NCBI GenBank assembly: GCA_022447825.1
Contig: JAKUTY010000003.1
Span: 1-64,000, forward strand
DNA length: 64,000 nt
Direction of reading: 5' to 3'
DNA from: SAR202 cluster bacterium
Lineage (GTDB): Bacteria > Chloroflexota > Dehalococcoidia > Lucifugimonadales > UBA826
In this document: positions 1 to 9,504 of the stretch, one piece after another
Position numbering within the stretch: position 1 is the stretch's first letter
How the letters are laid out: each line of letters begins with the position of its first letter
The notes under the pieces: generated by a model
What the model was told of the DNA's origin: nothing
The model's database searches: none
The model's input: the letters and a program-made list of their open reading frames with translations, nothing else
Program-made: the position numbers and the translations under genes

Positions 1-296
1 AATAAAATCTGTCCACCCTTCATCCATGAAAAACGAGTAATACCAGTTGATAATTGTCTAAGTCTTTGTCTTCTCATTTGTTCATCAAAACTTTCAATTT
101 TAGATGAAGACAAGTCATCTAAAATTTTTATTTCTTGAAAATTTTGTAAATCAATAACATAAAGAGACATTTTAGAATCTGAATTAGATGATTTCAGGTA
201 TCCTAAAAATAAATTATCAGGACTAAACTGAAATGAATTTGGAAGACTCATACCCGGATAAGGGAATTTTGCAATTTCCTCAATACTAAAAGACAT
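1..296 (-). CDS. S9-family prolyl oligopeptidase/dipeptidyl peptidase IV-like protein, N-terminal fragment running off the window edge
   Basis: Minus-strand open frame from ATG at 296 reads MSFSIEEIAKFPYPGMSLPNSFQFSPDNLFLGYLKSSNSDSKMSLYVIDL...FDEQMRRQRLRQLSTGITRFSW; beta-propeller style and 'RRQRLRQ' segment resemble DPP4 N-terminal domains. Confidence 0.55.
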   Translation of the reverse strand, partial: MSFSIEEIAKFPYPGMSLPNSFQFSPDNLFLGYLKSSNSDSKMSLYVIDLQNFQEIKILDDLSSSKIESFDEQMRRQRLRQLSTGITRFSWMKGGQIL

Positions 297-301
297 AAAA
301 A

Positions 302-1144
302 TTAATTCAAATTTTTATTGATCTGCAAGATTTCATTCAAACTACCTGACCTAAATCCATCCAGATCAACTGTGACATATGAATATCCGATTTCTTTAAA
401 ATGAGCAGAAACTTCTGACTTTAAAGGTTCTTCAATTAAATCTCGAATTCTATCTTTATCTGCCTCGATCCTAGCTATAGTATCGTGATGTCTTACTCGA
501 ATTTGCTTAAATCCTTTAGATCTTAAAAAATGCTCCGCACTAGCAATTCTAGTTAACGCTTCCACAGTCACCATAGTTCCATATGGAATTCTAGAAGATA
601 AACATGCCTGAGCTGGCTTATCCCATGTTGGTAATTCCATATTTTTAGAAAGTTGCCGAATATCATCTTTGGTCATATTCGCTTCTACTAAAGGGCTTCT
701 AACACCATATTGTTTTGCAGCTTCAATTCCAGGCCTATAATCACCCAAATCATCTGCATTAGTACCATTAGTTACAAATTTATAGCCTTCTTCTTCAGCA
801 TATTTGATCAAATGAGTGTAAAGCTCATCTTTACAAAAAAAGCATCTGTCGGGATTGTTAGCTTGATAATCAGGTCGATCAATCTCATTAGTCTCTATCA
901 CTCTAAAGTTCACATTTAAATTTTCAGCAAACTCTACTGCATCTTCTAATTCAGAGGGCGCTAAACTTGGTGATTTTGCAATCACTGAAAGAGCGTTCTT
1001 TCCCAACACTTGATGAGAAAAAGCGGCCAAAAATGTACTGTCTACTCCACCTGAGTAAGCAACGATCAAACTCCCCATTTCAGAAATGATTTCTGAAAGA
1101 TGTCTTTCTTTCTGTTTTAATGTGATTTCTTTCGATTGAACCAT
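302..1144 (-). CDS. larE: ATP-dependent sacrificial sulfur transferase LarE
   Basis: PP-loop SGGVDST, CFFCK, and PAQACLSSRIPYGT motifs typical of LarE. Confidence 0.88.
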   Translation of the reverse strand: MVQSKEITLKQKERHLSEIISEMGSLIVAYSGGVDSTFLAAFSHQVLGKNALSVIAKSPSLAPSELEDAVEFAENLNVNFRVIETNEIDRPDYQANNPDRCFFCKDELYTHLIKYAEEEGYKFVTNGTNADDLGDYRPGIEAAKQYGVRSPLVEANMTKDDIRQLSKNMELPTWDKPAQACLSSRIPYGTMVTVEALTRIASAEHFLRSKGFKQIRVRHHDTIARIEADKDRIRDLIEEPLKSEVSAHFKEIGYSYVTVDLDGFRSGSLNEILQINKNLN

Positions 1145-1149
1145 AAGTG

Positions 1150-2022
1150 TTACTCTCCCATCATCTCTGAAACAATAGCTTTCATTTGATCACTATAAAA
1201 TTCATATGAACGATTCTGGTATTTTAATATTCTTTGTGATTCTTCAGTATCAAACCAGTCATTCCATCCTGTCGATTCTCTATATTGAGCCATTTCTATA
1301 GGTGCTCCCATAAATTTAAAGAAATCTTCTACATAACCTTTACCTTGCAATCTCCATGAATTCCCGCCAGCAATGTTAAATATTTTACCTACAGCATCCT
1401 TGGTGTTAACAGCAGCCACTAAAGCATCTGCAACATCATCTCTGTGAACCATCTCAACTCTTTGTTCAGCAGTGAATGGCCATGGAGTAGGAGGCTCTAA
1501 AAATGCAGGAACAGCAATACTAGCTATTCTCAAAATGACATAATTTACTTTAGAATCAATTAAAATTTTTTCCCCGTGAATTTTACTGTCAGCATAAATA
1601 TCTATAGCATTTTGTGGGTGCATAATAGTTACAGGACTTTCAACACTAGAAGTATCTCCATATGTGCTAATTGAAGAAGTAAAAACCATAATTGCTTCTG
1701 GTGAGACTTTTTTAATGGCATCAACAATGTTCTGTGTGCCTTGAACATTGACAGAAAATGTCCTACTTCTATCCTTTTCACTATTAGGCGGCAGAATTGC
1801 TGCAAGATGGAGAACACCATGAACCCCATCAATTGCTTCAAGAACAGCATTTGAATCTGTTACATCACCTTTAACAATTTCAACATTTTCCAAAGTTTCT
1901 AAATCTGTAAAATCCATAAACGGGAGATCAAATACTCGCACAGATTGCCCTTCAGCTAACAACATGTTTGTTAACTGTTTGCCGACACTACCTGCACCAC
2001 CAGTGATCAAAATAGGTTTCAT
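1150..2022 (-). CDS. NAD-dependent epimerase/dehydratase family protein
   Basis: N-terminal ITGGAGSVGKQL Rossmann motif, YADSKIHGEK (YxxxK) catalytic motif. Confidence 0.88.
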   Translation of the reverse strand: MKPILITGGAGSVGKQLTNMLLAEGQSVRVFDLPFMDFTDLETLENVEIVKGDVTDSNAVLEAIDGVHGVLHLAAILPPNSEKDRSRTFSVNVQGTQNIVDAIKKVSPEAIMVFTSSISTYGDTSSVESPVTIMHPQNAIDIYADSKIHGEKILIDSKVNYVILRIASIAVPAFLEPPTPWPFTAEQRVEMVHRDDVADALVAAVNTKDAVGKIFNIAGGNSWRLQGKGYVEDFFKFMGAPIEMAQYRESTGWNDWFDTEESQRILKYQNRSYEFYSDQMKAIVSEMMGE

Positions 2023-2342
2023 TATGTTAATGTAGTCCCTTTCATTCCTGCTTTTTCTATAACTGTTTGTGCACTAGATATTAAAGTAGATATCTGTGTC
2101 TCAAAACTAGCCCAATCACCAGATGTTTTAGCTTCCAAAAGAGTAGCTGCCTCTCTCATAGCAGTACGAGTGGGCGGAACACTTGGCATAGTTTGAAAGA
2201 AAAAAGTATTACTAATCTCTTCAAATTTTTCAACAATTTCATCAATAGACTTAGCCCAGCTTTCATTTTGAGAAGCTAGATCTTGTGATATTTCCCTACA
2301 CGAACTGATTGTGTCTTCAAGCATTTCTTGACCTGATTGCAT
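2022..2342 (-). CDS. small protein of unknown function
   Basis: ORF with AAGGAG upstream of the internal ATG at 2342; TAATG overlap with the downstream epimerase gene supports a real coupled gene. Confidence 0.6.
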   Translation of the reverse strand: MQSGQEMLEDTISSCREISQDLASQNESWAKSIDEIVEKFEEISNTFFFQTMPSVPPTRTAMREAATLLEAKTSGDWASFETQISTLISSAQTVIEKAGMKGTTLT

Positions 2343-2365
2343 ATAACATTTCTCCTTATATCTGC

Positions 2366-2391
2366 AAAGGGCGGCCAATTGGCCGCCCTTT
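2366..2391. repeat. perfect 26-nt palindrome between co-directional genes
   Basis: AAAGGGCGGCCAATTGGCCGCCCTTT is self-complementary over its whole length. Confidence 0.9.
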
Positions 2392-2424
2392 AATATTCTA
2401 AACTAAATCCCTTTTGGAAAAGTA

Positions 2425-3831
2425 TTAATTTTCAGAAGAAGTAGGTTGTTCTACATTAACCACTTCCGAATCATCTTCATAGTGATGTTTAACTTTGTCC
2501 AAGTCAACAACATCTAATCTATTAAATCCTTTACCGTCAAATTTGTCATAAGGGAATGGTTGGAATTTTTCAAACTTAGCTCCAAACCTCTGCCTACTAG
2601 GTCTCTTATCATAAGGGAACCTAAATCTTTCAGGACTTTCAGGTTCACATTCAATCAATTCGTAATTTCGACTTCCAAGACCAATCTCGTGACCAGTATT
2701 AATACTTGTTACTTCACTTTGACTATGGAAAGTGGCAGCAGCGGCTTCAAACTTCTTATCACCAACATGATGAGCTTCCATCAATTCAGCCTTAGAACCT
2801 TTTATGCCTTCTGCTTCTCTGGCTTTATCAACACAAGCCATATCAATAGCAACTGCGTCTGTACTAGCAAATACTCCCAAATGAGGAACTATGGGAACAT
2901 CAGCATGACCGGCACAATCACATGCAGGAGAAACATCTAATGCCATATTGATATATCCAACTTTTCCACGACCAACTGCTTTTTCTACTCCTAAGCATGC
3001 ATCTGCTATAGCTGCATCAACTGCATCAAATTGAATAGGAGGAATGTCCATTAAGCCTCTTGGACCCATCACTCCAAAACAACCCAAACAGTTAGCACAT
3101 TTATCCCCATCCCATTCAAGTTCATCTTTCTCATTAATATGATAAAGATTGAAAGGACAACAATCTTCAAGAATTTCCCAATCTGGAGTATTAGCTTTAC
3201 CTTTAAAGTTTTCAGGATGGAATACACCAGCAGCACCTAATCCATAAGAAGGATGGCCTCCCATGTGTACGTTAAACTTTCCTCTTTTAGATTGAGCACC
3301 AATTCCCAAATTTTTCAATGCACCACCAATTACTCCCATGCTATGACCCTTAAAGTGAGTCAGTGCAATTAAAGCAGCAGCAGCAGCAATTGCTTGAGCA
3401 ACATAAGCTTCTTTCAAAATATATCCTTCAGGAATATCTACAACAAAGTCGCTTGGGCCAATAATTCCATCGGCACAGATGAAAGGGCAACCTAAAGTTG
3501 CAGAACTGTAACCATTTCTCTCTGCAGTTTGAAGAATATCAATTTCTGAAGATCTTGATCCCCAAGGGCTGTATGTGGAAGTAGTAGTATCACAGACAAA
3601 TGGTCTTCCACCTAATTCTTTAATTCTATCCGCCAAAGTTCTAGCATACAAAGGCCTCAAATAAGCAGAGTTATTCCATTCTCCACAATGAACCTTAATA
3701 GCTACAATATCATTAGGCTTAATCATTTCATCTAAGCCTGCAGCATCAAAAACAGTAATCATTTTTGAAGACAACGCTGTTTCAGTAGATTCTGAATGTG
3801 CGTCCATATAATAAACTTTCGATTCTGACAT
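2425..3831 (-). CDS. DUF362 domain-containing iron-sulfur protein
   Basis: DUF362-like core (IKVHCGEWNNSAYLRP...HFKGHSMGVIGGALKNLGIG) with a CANCLGCF Cys cluster; start moved to MSESKVYY, preceded by GGGGGA. Confidence 0.78.
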   Translation of the reverse strand: MSESKVYYMDAHSESTETALSSKMITVFDAAGLDEMIKPNDIVAIKVHCGEWNNSAYLRPLYARTLADRIKELGGRPFVCDTTTSTYSPWGSRSSEIDILQTAERNGYSSATLGCPFICADGIIGPSDFVVDIPEGYILKEAYVAQAIAAAAALIALTHFKGHSMGVIGGALKNLGIGAQSKRGKFNVHMGGHPSYGLGAAGVFHPENFKGKANTPDWEILEDCCPFNLYHINEKDELEWDGDKCANCLGCFGVMGPRGLMDIPPIQFDAVDAAIADACLGVEKAVGRGKVGYINMALDVSPACDCAGHADVPIVPHLGVFASTDAVAIDMACVDKAREAEGIKGSKAELMEAHHVGDKKFEAAAATFHSQSEVTSINTGHEIGLGSRNYELIECEPESPERFRFPYDKRPSRQRFGAKFEKFQPFPYDKFDGKGFNRLDVVDLDKVKHHYEDDSEVVNVEQPTSSEN

Positions 3832-3984
3832 ATTTCCCCCTAATACCTCTATAAGAGTAAATTTACTTATCGTACGTACCGGCAGATTAGCATTCCAACC
3901 TAATTGTGTCAATAATTTCACTTAATAATCAGTAAAAGATAAAATATGATTGATAAAAAATTTTACCGACTAAATGGAGCTGAT

Positions 3985-5298
3985 ATGACACTCAATAATA
4001 TTGCCTTGTTCCCACACAATACTTCTGTAAATTCATTAGGTAATTTAACTATAGACAACTTAGATATAAATGCTCTAGCAGACGAATTTGGAACTCCTCT
4101 GTATGTGTATGATGAATCTACTATCAGGTCTATTGCAAAAGAATACAAAAGTCAGTTCCAAAACTTATATCCTGATACAAAAGTAGCGTACGCATCAAAA
4201 GCTTTTATGAGTCTATCAATGGCTAAGATAGCTAAAGATGAAGGATTAAGTTTAGACGTTGTTTCAGGGGGTGAAGTATCTATAGCTGCAAAAAGTGGGT
4301 TCCCCACATCAGAGATGTATTTTCACGGCAATAATAAAACCCCCCACGAATTATCAGAAGCTATTGACTCAGGGGTAGGAACTATAGTCGTTGATGGTTT
4401 TCATGAACTAAGGCTACTAAATCAAATTGCAAAAGATAAAAATGTGATTCAAGAAATTATGCTGAGACTTTCTCCTTCAGTTGATGCCCATACTCATGGA
4501 CATACGACTACAGGAATTTTAGATGTCAAATTCGGTTTTTCAATAGAAACCGGTGAGAGTTCTCAAGCGATAGATGAAAGTTTAAACTCAAGTAATCTAG
4601 ATTTAAAAGGAATCCATTTTCATTTAGGTTCTCCAATTTTTGAATTAGAGCCGTACTCTACAGCCATAGATACTGTTTTAGATTACTTAAAACCATTTAT
4701 AGAAAAGGGGTTGAATTTACGAGAATTCAGTCCAGGAGGAGGATTTGCTATAGGTTACGTTAGTGATGAACCACCTCCTCCTATATCAGCCTATGCAGAA
4801 ACCATCACATCTATGTTGATTAACAAATGTAATGATTTAAATATACCAACCCCTACTCTAATAATTGAACCTGGACGATCAATAGTAGGTAGAGCTGGAG
4901 TAGCTATTTATACTGTTGGTGTCATTAAAGATATCCCCAATGTTCGAACTTACGTGTCTGTAGATGGAGGTATGGGAGATAATATTAGACCTGCTCTATA
5001 TGGATCAAAATACGAGGCAGTTGTTGTAAACAAAATGAATAATCAATCTAGAGAAACCATCACCTTAGCTGGGAAATACTGTGAATCTGGTGATCTACTG
5101 ATAAAAGATATTTCTTTACCACCAGTCGAATCAGGAGATAGAATCGCAATTCCAGCTTCGGGTGCCTACTGCCTTTCTATGTCAAGCACATACAATATGA
5201 ATCCAAGACCTGCCGTGGTAATGATCAATAATGGGACAGCAAGGTTAATCAGACGTAGGGAGACATATGAAGATTTAGTGTCTTTAGATCTAGTTTAA
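3985..5298 (+). CDS. lysA: diaminopimelate decarboxylase
   Basis: PLP lysine region VAYASKAF, HFHLGSP, EPGRSIVGRAG, and CESGD motifs; start at MTLNN preceded by GGAGC. Confidence 0.92.
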   Translation: MTLNNIALFPHNTSVNSLGNLTIDNLDINALADEFGTPLYVYDESTIRSIAKEYKSQFQNLYPDTKVAYASKAFMSLSMAKIAKDEGLSLDVVSGGEVSIAAKSGFPTSEMYFHGNNKTPHELSEAIDSGVGTIVVDGFHELRLLNQIAKDKNVIQEIMLRLSPSVDAHTHGHTTTGILDVKFGFSIETGESSQAIDESLNSSNLDLKGIHFHLGSPIFELEPYSTAIDTVLDYLKPFIEKGLNLREFSPGGGFAIGYVSDEPPPPISAYAETITSMLINKCNDLNIPTPTLIIEPGRSIVGRAGVAIYTVGVIKDIPNVRTYVSVDGGMGDNIRPALYGSKYEAVVVNKMNNQSRETITLAGKYCESGDLLIKDISLPPVESGDRIAIPASGAYCLSMSSTYNMNPRPAVVMINNGTARLIRRRETYEDLVSLDLV

Positions 5299-5299
5299 A

Positions 5300-5893
5300 G
5301 TGTTATTTAATCAATCACAGAAACCTTATATTGTTTACTCAATTTTACTGATCAACACATTACTATTTGGTACTACTGAAATTTTTGGAGGAAGTACTAA
5401 TTCATCAGTCTTAGTAAATTTTGGCGCCCTATATGGATTATATGTATCGGAAGGTCAATATTGGCGACTATTAACTGCAATGTTTTTGCATGCAGGCTTT
5501 TTCCACTTTGCTTTAAATTGTTTAAGCATCTTTATTATGGGCTCGTTGGCTGAATCTATATTAGGACATAAAAAATTTCTATTCATCTATATATTTTCAG
5601 GAATTACTGCTAGTTTTATTAGTCTAATTTTTTTACCTTCATATGGAGTAGCTATTGGCGCAAGTGGAGCAATTTTTGGAACTCTAGCTGCTTTAGGGGG
5701 ATATTTCTTTATTTACAGAAATAAATTAGGTGAATTTGGAAAACAAAATTTTAATGCTATTTTGATTCTGGCATTAGTAAATTTAGCATTTGGTTTTATG
5801 GGGTCTGGTGTAGATAATTGGGGACATATTGGAGGATTGATTGGTGGAATAATTGCTGCAGTTTTAGTAATCCCAAAATATACCCGCAAATGA
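5300..5893 (+). CDS. rhomboid family intramembrane serine protease
   Basis: GASGAIFG catalytic Ser motif, HAGFFHFALN and WGHIGGLIGG motifs, multiple TM segments; GTG start. Confidence 0.9.
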   Translation: MLFNQSQKPYIVYSILLINTLLFGTTEIFGGSTNSSVLVNFGALYGLYVSEGQYWRLLTAMFLHAGFFHFALNCLSIFIMGSLAESILGHKKFLFIYIFSGITASFISLIFLPSYGVAIGASGAIFGTLAALGGYFFIYRNKLGEFGKQNFNAILILALVNLAFGFMGSGVDNWGHIGGLIGGIIAAVLVIPKYTRK

Positions 5894-5941
5894 TTTGTGA
5901 ATTTGCTATGATTCTATTTCAAAATCACTCAGGAGTTTTCA

Positions 5942-7507
5942 ATGGTTTGGGAAGATGAAATTAAGGAATTAAATCATAGGCTAAATTTAGCTCAACAAAT
6001 GGGAGGCAAGGAAAATGTTGAACGTCAACATTTTTTTGGCAAACTAACAGTTAGAGAAAGAATTAAACTGCTAGTAGACTCAGACACCTTTAATGAAGCC
6101 TCTGCATTGGCTGGTGCTGCGTCATACGAAAACAACGAATTAGTTGATTTCACTCCCTATCCCAGAGTAATGGGAACTGGCAAAATTAATGGTTTTCGAG
6201 TACTAATCGATGGCGGAGATTTTACAGTGCGAGGTGGATCGGGAGAAAAAGGCACAGGCAGTCAACCCAGCCCTTTGAAATATGCGTCTCAATGGAGATT
6301 ACCTTTAGTACGATTATTAGATGCTGCTGGTGGAAGTGTACGCACTTTTGAGCAAATCGGAAGAACATACACCCCTGATGGCCCTAGTACTGAACTAGCT
6401 GTAAATTTATTAAATGAAGTACCTGTTGTTTCAGCTGTTCTAGGATCTGTAGCAGGGCTACCTGCTATTGAAGCTTGTTTGTCACATTTCACAGTAATGG
6501 TAAAAGATACTAGTCAGATTTTTGCTGGTGGACCACCTGTCGTCAAAGCTGCTTTAGGATATGAAATATCAAAAGAAGATTTGGGCGACTATAGAAGTCA
6601 AGTAATTAAAACCGGTGTAATTGACAATTTAGCAGATACTGAAGAAGAAGCATTTGAAATGATTAGAAAGTTTCTGAGTTATATGCCTTCTAGTATTTGG
6701 AAAATACCCAAACGAATAGAACCTAAGGATGACCCAAATCGGAAAGATGAAGAATTGCTTTCTATAATCCCAAAAAATGTGAAACGTAGTTACGACCCAT
6801 ACAAAATTCTCGATCATGTATTAGACAAAGATTCATTTTTTGAAATATCTCCATTTTACGGTAAGGCTAGAATTACCGGATTAGCCAGAGTCAATGGTTA
6901 CCCAATTGGAGTAATGATTAATAATCCTCGACATTTAGGTGGATCCACAGACATTGCTGCTGGAGAAAAGTCTATGAGAATAGTCAGTTTATGTGACACT
7001 TTTCATCTTCCTATAGTTTCTTTTGTAGACGAGCCCGGATTCATGGTAGGAATGGAAGCTCAAAATGCTGGAATAGTTAGAGCAGGCGCTAGGATGGTTT
7101 CTGCTTTAGCAAGAAGTCAAACTCCTTGGATCAGTTTTTACATGAAACAAGCATATGGAGTAGCAGGACAATCCCATCACAGAACAACAGGTATGTATCA
7201 TCGGTATGCATGGCCTTCAGGAAGATGGGGATCTATGCACATAGAGGGAGGTGTTTCAGCAGCTTACAAACGAGAGATTGCTGCTTCTGACGATCCTGTT
7301 GCAAAACAAAAAGAAATAGAAGCTCGTCTTAATGCTATGGCGTCACCATTCCGTACAGCTGAAGCGACTGGAGGAGCTGGAAACAACCATGGAATAGACA
7401 TAATTGATCCTAGAAATACTCGGCCATTATTATGTGATTTTGTTGAAATGGCTCAAGAAATGATTGAAACTCAAATTGGTCCTGCACCAGTACCTTATAC
7501 ACCCTAA
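5942..7507 (+). CDS. acyl-CoA carboxylase carboxyltransferase subunit (propionyl/methylcrotonyl-CoA carboxylase beta type)
   Basis: Crotonase-fold carboxyltransferase motifs: FFGKLTVRERI, GGGGS-like FTVRGGSGEKG, FVDEPGFMVGMEAQNAGIVRAGARM. Confidence 0.88.
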   Translation: MVWEDEIKELNHRLNLAQQMGGKENVERQHFFGKLTVRERIKLLVDSDTFNEASALAGAASYENNELVDFTPYPRVMGTGKINGFRVLIDGGDFTVRGGSGEKGTGSQPSPLKYASQWRLPLVRLLDAAGGSVRTFEQIGRTYTPDGPSTELAVNLLNEVPVVSAVLGSVAGLPAIEACLSHFTVMVKDTSQIFAGGPPVVKAALGYEISKEDLGDYRSQVIKTGVIDNLADTEEEAFEMIRKFLSYMPSSIWKIPKRIEPKDDPNRKDEELLSIIPKNVKRSYDPYKILDHVLDKDSFFEISPFYGKARITGLARVNGYPIGVMINNPRHLGGSTDIAAGEKSMRIVSLCDTFHLPIVSFVDEPGFMVGMEAQNAGIVRAGARMVSALARSQTPWISFYMKQAYGVAGQSHHRTTGMYHRYAWPSGRWGSMHIEGGVSAAYKREIAASDDPVAKQKEIEARLNAMASPFRTAEATGGAGNNHGIDIIDPRNTRPLLCDFVEMAQEMIETQIGPAPVPYTP

Positions 7508-7526
7508 TAAAAACAGGAGATTAAAA

Positions 7527-8513
7527 ATGGAACAAAGACAAATTGGAGATACAGACTTATTCGTTTCAGCTTTGGGATTCGGAACTTGGGAAATGGGTTC
7601 TACATATGGTGCGATTGATGTCAAAGAGGCTAGTGAGGCAGTTAATTCTGCTATAGACCATGGAATCACATTATTCGATACAGCAGAGGTATACGGCCCA
7701 TATATCTCAGAGGAACTATTGGCAAAAGCTTTGGGGCCAAAAAGAAAAGACATCGTATTAGTGACAAAAGTGGGATTTGAGTATTCCAAAGAACCTAAAG
7801 TTACTGGAAGAAACTCAAAATATGACCACATTATTGAACATGCTAACGGATGCTTAAGCAGATTAAATACCGACTTTATAGACCTATTATTAATACATTG
7901 GCCAGACCATGACACACCTTTTGAAGAAAGCATTGGAGCCTTAGAACAATTGAAAAATGATGGCAAAATCCGCCATTATGGAGTTTCAAATTTCACTCCT
8001 GAGATGATGGAGGAATGTGAAAAATATGGTCATATTGCAGCCAATCAAGTGGGATACCATATGTTTGACAGACGAATGGAGTCAGAGGTTTTACCCTTCT
8101 GTAAAGAAAACAATATTGGATTCATGGCTTATGGAACCTTAGGATTTGGATTACTTTCTGGAGCTTTCAATAAAGAAACTAGTTTCATTGAATCAGATTG
8201 GAGAAGTAGTGGCTTTGCATTTAGATTACCTTTATTCCAGCCTGAAGAATTTGAAAAAGAAATCAATGTTTCTGAAAAATTAAAAATCATTGCTAAAAAA
8301 TATGACAAATCCCTTCCTCAAATGGCAATCTCTTGGACATTAGGCCATCCAGCAGTATCTGTAGGGTTAGTAGGAGTAAGAAACGAAAAAGAACTCAAAG
8401 AAAATGTAGCTGCTGTAGATTGGAAAATCAATTCAGAAATCCGATCAGAGATAGATCAAGTTTTTGAGGAGGAAGGAGTTCCTACTCACGTTAACACTGA
8501 TCAAGCAGTTTAA
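7527..8513 (+). CDS. aldo/keto reductase
   Basis: FDTAEVYG catalytic Asp/Tyr, VTKVGF Lys, LLLIHWPD His motifs; start set to MEQRQIGD. Confidence 0.92.
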   Translation: MEQRQIGDTDLFVSALGFGTWEMGSTYGAIDVKEASEAVNSAIDHGITLFDTAEVYGPYISEELLAKALGPKRKDIVLVTKVGFEYSKEPKVTGRNSKYDHIIEHANGCLSRLNTDFIDLLLIHWPDHDTPFEESIGALEQLKNDGKIRHYGVSNFTPEMMEECEKYGHIAANQVGYHMFDRRMESEVLPFCKENNIGFMAYGTLGFGLLSGAFNKETSFIESDWRSSGFAFRLPLFQPEEFEKEINVSEKLKIIAKKYDKSLPQMAISWTLGHPAVSVGLVGVRNEKELKENVAAVDWKINSEIRSEIDQVFEEEGVPTHVNTDQAV

Positions 8514-8515
8514 TA

Positions 8516-9391
8516 ATGACGATTACAAAAGCAGTAATTCCTGTGGCAGGGTTAGGAACTAGATTTCTACCAGCGACTTTGGCTGTTTCAAAAGTAATGA
8601 TTCCTATTGTAGATCGGCCATCAATTCATTATGCAATTGAAGAGTTACATCAAGCAGGTATTACAGAAGTAATTTTCATTATTTCTCCTGATCAAAAATC
8701 AATTAAAGATTATTTTCAACCACGCCCTGATATAGAAACATTACTTCAAAATAGAGGAGAAACTGAACTTTTAAAAAATATTCGTTCAATTCAAAATTTA
8801 GTTTCAATAAATTTTGTCACACAAAAATCACCATTAGGATTAGGGCATGCCATCCTCCAGTCCAAAAAATTGATTGGAGATCAAGCATTTGCAGTGTTAT
8901 TACCTGATGACCTTATTTTTGGTAATGAATCCACAACGTCAGAAATGATAAAAATTTTTTATCAAAACCCTGGGATAATTCTTGCAGCTAAAAAAGTTAA
9001 GGATGAAATGATTTCCAAATTAGGAATTATTGATCCTTTAAATATTAATGGGAATCAAATTCATGTTAAATCTGTAATTGAAAAGCCTGATTTAGAAAAT
9101 GCCCCGTCAAATATTGCTATTATAGGTAGATATATTCTCCCCAAAGAAATTTTCGCAAAACTAGAATCGATTCAACCTGGTGCTTTAGGTGAAATTCAAC
9201 TTACAGATGCTATTGATTCATTGATGACAGAATTACCTTGCGTGGCATATCAATTCACTTCAGACCATTTTGATATTGGCACTCCTGTAGGATTAGTAAA
9301 GGCGAGCGTTTACCAATCATTAACCAGAGAACACATGAGTGAAGATGTCTCTAGTTGGATAAAAACAATTCCTTTGCTAAATGAGGATTAG
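8516..9391 (+). CDS. galU: UTP--glucose-1-phosphate uridylyltransferase
   Basis: AVIPVAGLGTRFLPATLAVSKVMIPIVDRPSI and QKSPLGLGHAIL motifs. Confidence 0.92.
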   Translation: MTITKAVIPVAGLGTRFLPATLAVSKVMIPIVDRPSIHYAIEELHQAGITEVIFIISPDQKSIKDYFQPRPDIETLLQNRGETELLKNIRSIQNLVSINFVTQKSPLGLGHAILQSKKLIGDQAFAVLLPDDLIFGNESTTSEMIKIFYQNPGIILAAKKVKDEMISKLGIIDPLNINGNQIHVKSVIEKPDLENAPSNIAIIGRYILPKEIFAKLESIQPGALGEIQLTDAIDSLMTELPCVAYQFTSDHFDIGTPVGLVKASVYQSLTREHMSEDVSSWIKTIPLLNED

Positions 9392-9393
9392 AA

Positions 9394-9504
9394 ATGACCA
9401 TTTGGAAAATTGTATTTTGGATAGTCATCACCATACTTCTTACGATACTAATTTATGGTTGGTACATCACTATAAAAGAGCTTCGAAAATGGCGCCACAA
9501 ATAA
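9394..9504 (+). CDS. small single-pass membrane protein (36 aa)
   Basis: Not in ORF track; ATG right after galU stop and GAGG-like sequence: MTIWKIVFWIVITILLTILIYGWYITIKELRKWRHK*. Confidence 0.5.
   Translation: MTIWKIVFWIVITILLTILIYGWYITIKELRKWRHK

Noticed and set aside
2560-2940. 126-aa plus-strand ORF
   Set aside because: Antisense to the DUF362 gene.
7430-7966. 178-aa minus-strand ORF
   Set aside because: Fully antisense to the carboxyltransferase and aldo/keto reductase genes, which have clear conserved motifs; no recognisable domain.
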